The notes below the pieces were generated by a model. The model did not search any database and was not told the DNA's origin. It worked only from the letters and a program-made list of their open reading frames with translations. The position numbers and the translations under genes were made by a program. A stretch of DNA of 64,000 nt, from assembly GCA_021234155.1 (NCBI GenBank), contig JAJEKV010000027.1, forward strand, positions 4,896,623 through 4,960,622, read 5' to 3'. This stretch comes from Isoetes taiwanensis (Eukaryota > Streptophyta > Lycopodiopsida > Isoetales > Isoetaceae). Shown one piece after another: positions 44,939 to 55,019 of this stretch; positions within the stretch are counted from its first letter, which is position 1, and each line of letters begins with the position of its first letter.

Positions 44939-46067
44939 AAGCCTTTAAATTTTCATAGGTTGGATACTTACCTGACCATAGCATATCTGGTATGGCTCCT
45001 TTTATGCTTGAAGATGGCAGCAAATTTTGTACATACACTGTTGTTTTAATAGCTTCATTCCAGAGAAAATTTGAGAGCCCTGAATATTTTAGCATGGATC
45101 TTACAGCATCAAGCAACGTCCTGTTCTTTCTTTCTGCAACTCCATTTTGTTGTGGTGAATACCTACATGTTAGTTGTCTCTTGATTCCTCTATTTGCACA
45201 AAATGCTTTGAATTCATCTGACACATATTCACCTCCCCTATCAGACCTTATACATTTTATCTTCCTCCCTGTTTCCAACTCTGATTTAGCAGCAAACAAT
45301 TTTAAGGCATCATATGCTTGATCCTTTGTTTTCAATAAATAGCATTTAGTTCTTCTGCTAAAATCATCTATGAAGCTCATAAAATATTTGTGTCCACTCA
45401 AGCTTGTAATATTTATAGGACCACATAAATCTGTGTGTATTAAGTCCAAAATGCCTTTTGCTCTTTTGTTTGACTTTTTGAATGGTAATCTTGATTGCTT
45501 CCCTAGTTGACAACCACCACACATAAATTTTCCTTCTTCTGTTTTAGCAGAGATCAGCCCCTTCTTTCCAAGTGCTTCTATAATGGTAGAATTTGCATGG
45601 CAAAGTCTGTTATGCCAGAGTTTCAGACCTGGATATTCAACAAGATTTATTTCATGAAGATGCTCAATATTAAGTCCAAACAGATTCCCAACACGTTTTC
45701 CAATAAACTTCAATTCACCATTAAAAAACACTTTACATTGAAGTTGCTCAAACAACACTTTGTATCCCAAATCTACTAGTTGGCAAACAGATATAAGATT
45801 CCTCACTAGGCGAGGCACACACAGAACTTCTCTCAGTTTGACAATTTTGCCATTTAAATCAAACAATTCTAAAACTCCAGAATCTTCTATTTTCTTGATG
45901 CCTCCATCCCCAAGTTGAACATGTCCTTCTTTCTTCTGCCAGTCTTTAAGCATATGCAGATCACACATCACACTTTTCTCTGCTCCTGAATCTATTACAA
46001 CAAACTTGTTATTATCCTTTCTTGAAGGCAAAGAGATATTACAAGTCAAATGTTTTCTTACCTCCAC
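44883..46067 (-). pseudogene. Copia protease and integrase
   Basis: Protease active site VIDSGAEKSVMC near 45990. GAG-pre-integrase zinc finger HNRLCH with CGGCQLGK near 45600-45500. Integrase core with HTDLCGPI, FIDDFSRRT near 45370, SDRGGEY near 45230 and SPQQNGVAERKNRTL near 45160 (the three acidic residues D, D, E are present). One frameshift joins it to gag and one to RT, so the single polyprotein is broken twice. Confidence 0.92.
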
Positions 46068-47042
46068 AAGATCATCTTCCCCGATTCACCTTCACCGGCT
46101 TGTTTTTCTACTACATTGATGCTTGCACCACCTCTGAAGCTTCCCCTTCCTCTACCACCTTTGCCACCTCTGTTTCCACCAGATCTTCCTCTTCCCCTTC
46201 CCTTTTTAGGGCTTGGACAATCTGAGGCAAAATGACCTTTGCCCTCACAATTAAAGCATCTAAATTCCTTCACACTACTATTTGGACATTCACTTTTTAA
46301 GTGACCATATTGATTACATGAATAGCAAGGTCCTAGTTTTTCCTTTTGAAATTTAATAAAACTCCCTTTTTTGGACTTGCCTGTATATAACACTTTAGTT
46401 GAATGTTCATCTTCCTCCTGACTCCCTTTAGTCTGCTCGAACTCTGTACGAATCATCCTAATAGCATGTTCTTTGGATGTAGCTACATTCCTGAGTAGAG
46501 TTGCCAGCTGATGGTTATGAGACACAGACCTTGCTAATGCCAATATCTGGTATTGTTCATTTAATATATTCCCAGCTCCCTCAAGATCTGCAATAACAGA
46601 ATCAAATCTTTCTAGAAAGTCAGTTAAATTATCTTTTTCAAACAACTTCATCTTCCTCAGCTCCTTCTCCAACATATATATTTGTGAAGAGCTTTTTTGT
46701 TCATAATGCTTTATGAGATAATCCCACATCTCTTTTGGCTTCATGCCTCGAAGTTTCAATTTTAAGGCAGTTCCTACCTTACACATGATTATGGCTTGAG
46801 CTTCCATAATCTTTGCATCATCACCTGCAGTACTTGCAGGACTTCCCCCTGCACCAGTTGCACCTTCAGCTGCAGAGTCACCATCAGTTTTAGTGCTTGA
46901 GCTAGCAGCAGGACTTGATCCTCCTGAGCTAGATGCTCCTGCACTTATAGTATGTGTGGAGCTGCACTCAAATAAATACCATAACTTCTCAAATTCTAGC
47001 ACAGCTCTAATACCTTCCTTCTAGATTTGAAATCCTCCATCT
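46058..47042 (-). pseudogene. Copia gag with two zinc knuckles
   Basis: The start is probably MEDFKSRRK at 47042 with a frameshift within a few codons. The open frame runs from 47002. It has a Ser/Ala/Gly-rich linker, the UBN2-type gag block (MKPKEMWDYLIKHYE, LTDFLERFDSVIADLE), two CCHC knuckles CYSCNQYGHLKSEC and CFNCEGKGHFASDC near 46310 and 46240, and a Gly/Arg-rich tail. The protease frame follows after a one-base shift at 46067/46058. Confidence 0.88.
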
Positions 47043-47127
47043 CCTTAAAAAACTTCAATAGAATTCAATAGATTTGCCCCGAATCTGGGGAATCTGGTTG
47101 TCATTATCACAGGATAGGAACTGGTTA

Positions 47128-47139
47128 GCTCTGATACCA
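47128..47139 (-). other. Primer binding site of the Copia element
   Basis: The minus strand reads TGGTATCAGAGC, one base inside the 5' LTR, complementary to initiator tRNA-Met. Confidence 0.88.
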
Positions 47140-47140
47140 A

Positions 47141-47847
47141 TGATGATTTTTATTGTACTTAAAGCCTTAACTTTCATTGATAAGTACTAGATCAATTTTA
47201 CTTCATTCGGTATTTAAGCTATAGACACTTCACAATTGTATTCTAAGAAGAAGATTGTCACAACAAATTCAAGTCTATAGCCACCTTAGAAATTCACCAT
47301 TCAACTTCAATTTATTCTAAGGTCATTAAACCCAATATCTTCCAATGGCCATTAAACCAAATGGTCAATAAACCATTGAATATAATTCGAACCAGCACTG
47401 TAGCAACGGGATTGACTTAGTTACTGTAGCTTCTTTGACCGGATCCAGATTTCAACCTATTCGTTCGATTACGGCATCGTTCCCCCTGTGTATTTATTTG
47501 ATCAGCTTCCCATTGTGATATATATGCAACCTCCGACAGTTATGGGGGCATCCGGCGGTTATGGGCTAGATAAACTTGCCTTCCAGAGTTTTCTGTTCAC
47601 AGGCATATATCCCACAGGCTTGACAAAGAAAAACAGCTTTTCGACCATTGAACCTTTAACATTCAATATTGCATTTTCCTTTTAGGTTAAACAACCTTCA
47701 CCTGTTCCAACATCACTATAATTCTAATAACTACAAGGGGAGCCAAGATGTGGTCACTCATCCCCTTGTATTATAGTCACCCTGCTACCTGTAGAATTTT
47801 ATTTACTGATCAACTCAACTACAAACCTTAACTAATACAATTCTGCT
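47141..47847 (-). repeat. Copia 5' LTR
   Basis: Pair of 42830-43538. The low divergence (roughly 1.4 percent by eye) implies a recent insertion relative to the LINE it interrupts. Confidence 0.92.
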
Positions 47848-48545
47848 AATATCACATGACAACTGCATTTTAACAAATTGGAACCACAATGGATCTGCAT
47901 GTTTCACGGTAAAATCTGCTTACAAATACCTGATGAGAAGCCAGAAGCTATCTATGCACAGCAAATGGCAGATTGGGGAGGAAAGATGTATAAGGAACCT
48001 AAAATTTACGTGGTCCAGTCCTATCCCCCCTAAAGTGAAATCCTTTATGTGGCAGCTCTGGCATAAAGCTTTGGCCACCAATCAGAAAAGGCATAGGCTT
48101 CACATGACAGATTCGGATGTTTGCCCCAGATGTCTCAGTTTCAAGGAAGACGAGGAGCACCTCTTCCGATCATGTATCTGGTCGGAATGGGTCCTCGAGC
48201 TTGCCTCTACTATTATGGGATATGATCTTAACTTCCTTGACTCTTTGGAATTCTTTTTGCCAAATTACCCAAAATTGGAGGCTTTACATTTTTCTGTGGA
48301 GAATTTGGAAGGGAAGGAATAACTTCATTTTTAATTGTGACATAACCCACCCGGAAGCTGTTATCGAGCAAATTGAATATGATATTAAATGGATTATCGC
48401 TGCTGGATAAGATTAATTATGGTTCTCACATCTCTCTTGCTGAAATTTCAGGAATTATCTTTGTGCTGGTACGCTTGATCCGGTGGCCAACCAACAATGG
48501 GTCAAGGTATTCAGTCCTCCAAACCTCTACGGTCACGAGGAGCCA

Positions 48546-48668
48546 TGCCTTTGCAACTGTTGTTGCGACCAGAATCCAGATGCAAGAAGGGGAATGCTTT
48601 GCGAAGCCAAGGATAGCAAAGGTCGTTTTAACATAGCAAAAGCAGAATCATGCCTTTGCGCATTCTGT
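48546..48668 (+). other. Cys-rich C-terminal module of LINE C
   Basis: Holds CLCNCCC, RRGMLCEAKD, GRFNIAK and CLCAFC in the same 41-residue spacing as in LINE A and LINE D. It follows the zf-RVT ORF after a stop and a pyrimidine-rich stretch ending ATTTCAG. The frame is open from that CAG. Confidence 0.65.
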
Positions 48669-48916
48669 ATTCTCACTGTTATGGTTAGCGGCAGAGGCAG
48701 AAAATCCAGCAATTTCAACCTCAAGTCATACTTCTAGGCTGTTATATGTGTCATATCAGATACAGGTTCCTGTTTTCATAACAAAACTGTGCTGCACTTT
48801 ATTATCATCTAACTTTACTTACCTACCTACTAGGGTTCTACTTCCCTGTAAAAAGTACTTTTTGTTAACTTATACCCTATAATTAATATATAAATACGCT
48901 TTCAATAAAAAAAAAC

Positions 48917-49324
48917 AATTCTGAAGAGTCGTGGTGCTAAAGGGCATCACTGGCAAATACACAACCAAGTAAGAAGACCTCTAGTGCCTCATCATGGAAC
49001 ATAACAGTCGCCAAGGCAGAGACATGCAGCTTCATGATGTCTAATATGAATTTCTCCTCAAATCTTAGTCTTAGCATATATCAACGCATAAACTAAACTA
49101 CCAACTAACATTGTTGTAGCCTTCACAATATCAAGCTTAAGGTACACAACTGGAAGGTTTTGTTTACGTGCTCAATAGATTCCCTCGTAAACCACAACAA
49201 CATTATTAATGCCAAAGGTTTGCTTTAAATTTAAATGCCTTTGTTTAACTGGCAAAAGAGAAAACTAGATTGCACCGACCACAAATCTATTCACTTATTT
49301 TGAAAGTGTGACGCTCTCCACAAA
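48917..49324. other. Intergenic, nothing recognised
   Basis: No coding pattern or repeat partner. Confidence 0.45.
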
Positions 49325-49760
49325 ATATTTTCAAAATTTAATGAGTTGATTAGAAAGGGGAACTGGGAAGACTGTTTCAAAAGAATACATAGTTTAACAA
49401 CTTGCTTTTAAATGAGCTTATCCATATCTTTGAACTCATGTTTAAGTTGGTCCTTAAATAGCAATTGCCATCTAAGGGCAAATTATTATAGGCTTATATT
49501 ATGTAGTAGTCCTTTTGCAGCTTATGCTAGGCATGATCAATCATATGTCAGTGGAGTCCTTAGTGAGTTCTTTCGAAATTTACTGAGCTGATTAGAAAGG
49601 AGAGTTGAGGAGAATGTTGTAAAAGAATACATATGCTGGTTTATCAACTTGCATTTATATGAATTCATCCACATGTTTGAACTCCATATTTAAGTGGTTC
49701 CTAATTAGCAATTTCCATCCACATGTAGATTATTATAGGCTTATATTATGTAGTCAATCA
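49325..49760. repeat. Imperfect tandem duplication, period about 240 bp
   Basis: Both units contain TTGATTAGAAAGG or CTGATTAGAAAGG, AAAAGAATACATA, a TTGAACTC block, and ATTATTATAGGCTTATATTATGTAGT split in pieces, at 49345-49510 and 49585-49755. Confidence 0.7.
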
Positions 49761-50837
49761 TATACAGTCCACTCGCATAAACATTTGGAGGGCAACTAAG
49801 AAAATTGACACGACTATTTTGGAATATAATAGACAACAAGTAACATCCCCATAGCAATTACTAGTCTAGGGCAGAACCTGACTATACCAGGCAGATCAAA
49901 TAAAACAAATGGGAGTCCATAAACAAAATGCTTATTGATAGTTGTAGTAAGAGTGGTGCAATATAAAGTGCCTGCAAGCAAATGATGATTCAGCTAATAT
50001 TATTACCCATTTGTAATCTGCAGGGAGTCAACCTCTATACGTTGTAAACGATGATAATGATAAGTGCTCTTCCTTCTAGTTTAAGTATAGGGACATGGAA
50101 AAAAGTAGATAGGTGTAGCAAAATTGGGCAGATTGGCAATGATGAATCCATCTAAATATTCTTATGAGAATAGGTACTTGTCGTTCTTCTCAACATTTTT
50201 TGGCTTCTTAAAATCTATGAGAAACATGGCATTTCTCAGATAGATTGCCCTAAACTATGAATCCCTGACAACCTCCTCTACTCTGAGTTGTTGCTACATA
50301 CCTTATGGGTAGCAATTTGTCAACCCGCTTATATCAAATTTTTCAATTAAGAAAGGGCGATAGCAAAGCACAAGCCCATGCGAAAAAATCGTACTATAGT
50401 GCAAGTGCAAAAAAGCCGAATATAATCTAGGACAAAGGCTCATTGTTGCAACAACTTGGAGCAACACCAATCGCCCTAGCTAACCGAGTTTCGAGATGAT
50501 CAAATCAATATAGTCCTACGAGTTTCGAGCTGGTCAAAGGAATAAGCCCTAGCTATGAAACCCGAGTTCCTACGAACTATAGTTTCATCTTACTTATCGT
50601 AGCTAGGAATGTTCTCTTCAATCAGGTCAAAATTCTTTGCTAACCAAGTCACGGGTAGGGTTAATAACCTGTATTCTAGAACTATACATGGTTGTAAATC
50701 CATCTCGAAATTTGGTTAAATTCTACATGTCATAAGCCTATTCTTCAAACCCACATATTCCAAGCCTGCATCGAGCCTCCAGAGTATGAAAGTTCACTTG
50801 ACAAATTTAATCCTAAGTTTGTTATAGTCTAGGCTGA
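49761..50837. other. Intergenic, nothing recognised
   Basis: It contains a short recurrence of GAGTTTCGAG near 50485-50530. No gene seen. Confidence 0.45.
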
Positions 50838-52759
50838 CAAGCAGAGTTGTCCCCATTTACAAGGCAGGAGATCCACATAGTCCAACCAATTACCGAACAA
50901 TCATGGTCAGTTCGGTGTTTGCCAAACTGCTAGCTGGCATTATTGAGCAACAGTTGACTAGGTGGGCAGAAGCAACAGGTGTGCGAGCTCTCACACAAGC
51001 AGGGTTCAGACCCCGGCATTCAACCACTGATCATATCTTCACATTGAGGACTTTGGTTGAGGATAGCAAAAACCGTCGGCGGGACCTGTATTGTTGCTTT
51101 GTTGACTTTACGAAGGCTTTTGACACCGTGCCTCGGGAAAAGTTATGGGAAAGATTGCGGCAACTAGAGGTTCATGTGGATATGCAAAATGCAGTATACA
51201 GGTTGTACGAGAGTTGTACAGGCCAGATGCGGATGACGGGACAACCATTCACTAGCAGTATTGGGGTCCGCCAGGGATGTCCTCTTTCCCCAACATTATT
51301 TGTCTGCATACATTGACCAGTTGGAACACCGCTCATGGACAATGGGGTGGCGGGACCCAACTTTTGCATCGGTCATCGACAACTCATCTATGCAGACGAT
51401 GTTGACCTCTTAGCTCACACTCCGAGGATATGCGGTCTCACTTAGATGCTCGATACATTCTCGCCAGCCACGCATTATGAACGCCAATCCGCCAAGACCA
51501 AGGTGGTCCTAATCTCATCCTCGCGCCATCCAAGGCCCCCCTTCATTCACTTATCGAGGGCAACAAGTGGAGGTGACACCCACCTACAAGTATCCGGGAG
51601 TGGAGTTTCCTTCTACACTATGCTTTGGGACACTTCCATAAGATTGCGTGTAGCAAAGGTGGGAAAAGCACTCTATGTAATGCGAACAATAACCACAGAG
51701 CGTAACTATATGATTGGGGCATCGGGCACATCTATTCGTGGTATTGGTAGAGCCCGCTTTTTTTACCTGAGTTGAAGTCCGGGGCCCGGTGTCCCTTTGC
51801 TACTTGGAGCGACTTAGAACAAAAGTGTATAAGGCCTTCTTAGCACGGGCACTCTGAGTGAAATCCACGGTCCCATATCAAATTTTGTTGCAGGAGACAA
51901 GTTTTTCTCGCCACTTCAGCGAAGCGGCCCTTGATAGACACATCGCCTATTTCCGTAAGGTGGTAAATATGGATGATGATCGCCTACCGCGACTTGGCTT
52001 ATGCAAAGGGCAATGGGACCACAACTCTCAAGAATTGTTGGAAGGATAAAAGAGTGCAAGGGCTAACTAGATGGAATGTCCAGAGCACATGTGCATCCAG
52101 TAGAAACAGAGGCGATCGTGACACCGAGATGTTACCTTGATGCTTGTTTCTCCAGCAAGCTTTGGGATTCCGTGGCTCGGAGCAAGTCAAAACACCACAT
52201 TACAAGCATCACATAAATCCCACATTAGAACGAGGCCCACAAATACTACCTACGCTCACATCTCGCCCATGAAAAGCGCAGCATATCGCCTCCATTCAAG
52301 ACAGTGCCCACCATCTCCTGGATTGAGACAGTCGATGGATTGGGGAGCCACGCCGATAGGGTTTGTCGGTGCTGCATCGAGCCGTTGAGGATGAGTGTCA
52401 CACTTTCCAGAGCTGCCCAGCATATGATCAGATTCGGATATGCTATGCTCAGTTGATTAGACCTGATGAGCCGCTACACATGATACTGGGCACGACTTCG
52501 GTGCGCTCACTCGGATCATAGATTCAGGAAGTACTGGACTTGAGGGCTCAGATATGCCCCCAGTTAACCATTTAATTGATGTCAGCAGCCTTATTGCTGC
52601 CACGGTTTTTCCCTCGAAAACCCTTTGGGGCGGGGGTTTTTTAATCCGGGCAGTAATGTGAGTGCTGCGCTTTTTGTATTGGGTCCCATAGGCCGATTGG
52701 TCTCCGTGGACGATAAAAACAATTCTATTCTATTCTATTCTATTCTATTCTATTCTATT
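50838..52759 (+). mobile_element. Non-L1 LINE with (ATTCT)n tail, longer 5'-truncated copy
   Basis: It starts inside the RT (SRVVPIYKAGDP, NYRTIMVSSVFAKLLAGII, GFRPRHSTTDHIF, YCCFVDFTKAFDTVPREKL, SIGVRQGCPLSPTLF to 51316). The catalytic box LIYADDVDLLA is at about 51385 in another frame. The C-terminal region is shared with 41369-42000 and the tail is the same (hairpin, GGGTCCCATAGGCCGATTGG, GGACGATAAAAAC, ATTCT repeats to 52759). The motif style CFVDFTKAFD / GVRQGCPLSP / YADD differs from the L1-type LINEs here. Many frameshifts make it inactive. Clade not resolved. Confidence 0.85.
52593..52657 (+). other. Structured hairpin motif, instance 3 (in LINE tail)
   Basis: Outer stem ATTGCTGCC / GGGCAGTAAT around the core GGTTTTTCCCTCGAAAA, then GGCGGGGG and TTTTTTAATCCGG. 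Closest to instance 2. Confidence 0.85.
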
Positions 52760-53257
52760 TGCATAATACAGGAGATGGATCGGAAAAAATGAGAAAGGAT
52801 TAAAAGAATAAAATGGACAGATTTTGTAGCTCCTAGGGAACAAGTCTGCAACAATGCCTACATTATGCAAAGCAAAGTATTCTGCAATTTGATTTCCATC
52901 ATAAAGAAAACTTATCGCCGCATGCAATAGAAAACTGAGATTAAGAACTTAATGTGCAGTGCTAAAAGCAAAGTATGCCCATAAATCTGTTTGCTGATAC
53001 TGATTTCAAAACCAAGTTAGAATTTTTTGTTGAAGGCTGTCTATATTTGTATTAAAGTATTAGAAAATATTACAAAAAACTTTTTTCAAGGGAAGTATAA
53101 CCCTGACAGAGATGAAAATAAGAAAGGTATAACTATTATGCAGAGACTGTTGAGTATCGAAGTCTGAGTGTGTTGAATAGAGGGTGATCTAATGGACTGA
53201 TCTGAGATTCATGTTATTGTACTTCCTTGCTTTTCCTTTGAATATAGTATGGAAGGT

Positions 53258-53380
53258 GCAGTAAATACACATGCATGCTTCCGCCTTAGCCATATTATAT
53301 CTGCCTTTTGAGTCTTTAGCCTGACACAGCAATTCCCTTCGAACATTGAGGTTCTGGTCACAGCAACAACCGCAGGTGCA
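53258..53380 (-). other. Cys-rich C-terminal module of LINE D
   Basis: Reading down from 53380: CTCGCCC, RRELLCQAKD, GRYNMAK and CMCIYC, same length and spacing as in LINEs A and C and open throughout, although the surrounding ORF has many stops. Confidence 0.65.
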
Positions 53381-53978
53381 GTTATTTTCTCAGTGATCTG
53401 AAGTGTTGGCCGCTCCAAAGAGTTTTGTCCATTCATTATTGGTATTGACCTTAACTTTCCTCCATTTGAGCTTTCTCATCAGCAAAAATAGAGTATATGT
53501 AATCAAACCCAAATCACCCATTAATACTCTGAATCCAATTAATATCATATAATACCTGCTTAATGATTCCTTCGGGAGGAATAATTTCACAATTAAAGAT
53601 GAAAGCATTCCCTCCTTTCTAAATTCTCCAGAGAAGGATGTAAATCCTCCAGTCAATCAGGTTAGAGGGCATGAAGAATTCATTCTCATTCAGGGCTACC
53701 AAATTCAGGCCAAAAATATAAGAGGCCATAGGCTACCATTCCGACCATAGGCAAAACCTGAAGAGATGATTCTCATCCTCCTTACCGGCTAGACACCTGT
53801 CACAAATATCAGAATTTGTCATTGATAATCTGAATCTCTTACAGTTGGTTGCCAAGCCTCTATGCCAAAGTTGCCACATGAAGGCTTTGATTTTTGGATT
53901 GACAGGGCTACTCCAGATGAATTTCAGATTCCTTCTAGCAATATCAGGGGAAACACCCCATTTCAAATGGATAGTAAT

Positions 53979-55019
53979 CGCATCGATCCGAGACATCGGA
54001 TTGCCATTCTAGAATGGGACGAGCATGCATGTCATGCATGCATGCGGGCGGCACATGCCTGTTTTTGGTTGGGAGTTCGCTATTTCAGGCGCGTTCCTGC
54101 ATCCACGTCTCATCGGCGCTTCCTCTTCTCTCAGCAGTACCTTATTCTCTTTGAATTGTTTCCAGGCAGGGGAGGGGCTTCTTCCTGCCTGGTTTAGCCA
54201 ATTTGGCGTATCTTTCTTGCTATCCTTTACCCGCCTTTGGCCTCGTCCTGTGACCTTCGTTCTCGATCCTAGTTTGTAAGGAAGTTCTCTGGTAGTCGGG
54301 CGGTTTGTTGGTTTCTTGCGAGTCCCATTCTAGAATCGCATCGATCCGGACATCGGATCGCCATTCTAGAATGGGACGAGCATGCATGTCATGCATGCAT
54401 GCGCGGCGCATGCCCGCTTTTTGGTTGGGAGTTTGCTATTTCAGCGCATTCCGCATCCACGTCTCATCGGGCGCTTCCTCTTCTCTCGTGAGCACCTTAT
54501 TCTCTTTGAACCCACCCTTCCCCCTTCTTTGTTTATTATATTTTGTACAAGTTACGTTTTATCATGTTTTTCCACCCACTGGGTGATGCTTTTTTCCACC
54601 CACCGGGTGATGCTATTCTCCGGTATGTTTCGTTTGTTGTGTTGGTGATGTGCGTGCACGTTGGCGAAGCGGCATCTGCTTTGACTTCTCCATGCGGGGT
54701 TTTGGGAGCGATTCTATGCCTTTACGTTTGTCTAAGCCCCTTGCCGGGCTTATCACTAGGGTTTTTCCTCGAAAACCCGAAACGGCGGGGTTTTTTAATC
54801 CCGGTGATAAGCTTTCGGCAGGTACATCAGCCACTCATCTATTAGCATTGTATTTGTTTTGGGGTCCAAATGATATAATTGGATTTTCCCTTTATTTTTC
54901 GTGGGTAGTTCGCATGTGTGCAGCTACCCACTGTCCACCATTGTAGAAAATCTGCTGAGATGAATGAGAAGCCTATCTATGGGCGGTTTGTTGGTTTCTT
55001 GCGAGTCCCATTCTAGAAT
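53979..55019. mobile_element. Unclassified insertion: head-to-tail dimer in LINE D with 3 bp AAT flanks
   Basis: Unit 1 is 53979-54336 and unit 2 is 54337-55019. Both start CGCATCGATCCG, carry CCATTCTAGAATGGGAC and GCATGTCATGCATGCATGCG, and end GGTTTCTTGCGAGTCCCATT then CTAGAAT. Unit 2 has about 330 extra bases, including a hairpin motif. AAT occurs before unit 1, between the units and after unit 2, and the LINE reading frame joins exactly if one AAT is removed with the insert (SNQE then ITIHLKW). No coding sequence recognised. The near-terminal ATTCTAGAATGGGAC is also present inverted at the far end. Confidence 0.75.
54748..54812 (+). other. Structured hairpin motif, instance 4 (in the dimer insertion)
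   Basis: Outer stem GCTTATCAC / GTGATAAGC (extendable with GCCG / CGGC) around the core GGGTTTTTCCTCGAAAA, GGCGGGG and TTTTTTAATCCCGG. No pentamer LINE tail follows. Confidence 0.8.

Larger units (their letters stand above)
42830..47847 (-). mobile_element. Copia LTR retrotransposon (5.0 kb), young, defective, inserted in LINE C
   Basis: Two near-identical LTRs of about 707 bases flank a gag-PR-IN-RT interior on the minus strand. The order protease, integrase, RT is diagnostic for Copia. A tRNA-Met primer site adjoins the 47141 LTR, so that is the 5' LTR. RNase H and the polypurine tract are missing: the RT frame runs straight into the 3' LTR. The flanks (AATTG left, AATAT right) give at best a mutated 5 bp target duplication. 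Confidence 0.92.
39689..48411 (+). pseudogene. LINE C ORF2: endonuclease start, RT and zf-RVT, with internal deletion
   Basis: Starts MDREISCVTWNLQGI and DFLFLQ, the first strands of the APE-type endonuclease, then stops at 39815. The rest of the endonuclease is missing, as the DNA jumps to the RT linker (KFFFAKAKGRIKK). The RT is in pieces: LVKLDITKAFD-type motif at 40660 (IKLDITKAFDTVSWD), QRGVKQGCPLAPFLF near 40830, GHFADDTFLL near 40975, SGCKINPIKSK, LGIPLALRG to 41225. After the first insertion come IIGRFISYGQNKRCW and GGLGVINIEK, and after the Copia come SFMWQLWHKALATNQKR and CPRCLSFKEDEEHLFRSC (zf-RVT, 48040-48180). Several stops and frameshifts are present. The deletion removes roughly 300 codons by comparison with usual L1 ORF2. 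Confidence 0.8.
37541..48916 (+). mobile_element. LINE C: near full-length L1-type LINE split by two later insertions
   Basis: The parts are 37541-41368, 42179-42829 and 47848-48916. Protein similarity to LINE A and LINE D runs across the two gaps without loss (SSVILAL before the first gap and KKVSSKLQ after it; DEDLN before the second and ISHDNC after it). The 3' end is CTTTCAATAAAAAAAAA as in LINE A. The 5' boundary is approximate and no target duplication was found. Confidence 0.8.

Noticed and set aside
53979-55019. Helitron assignment for the dimer insertion
   Set aside because: The 3' CTAG fits CTRR, but the 5' end and the required A|T insertion site do not fit together, and an AAT duplication explains the borders better.
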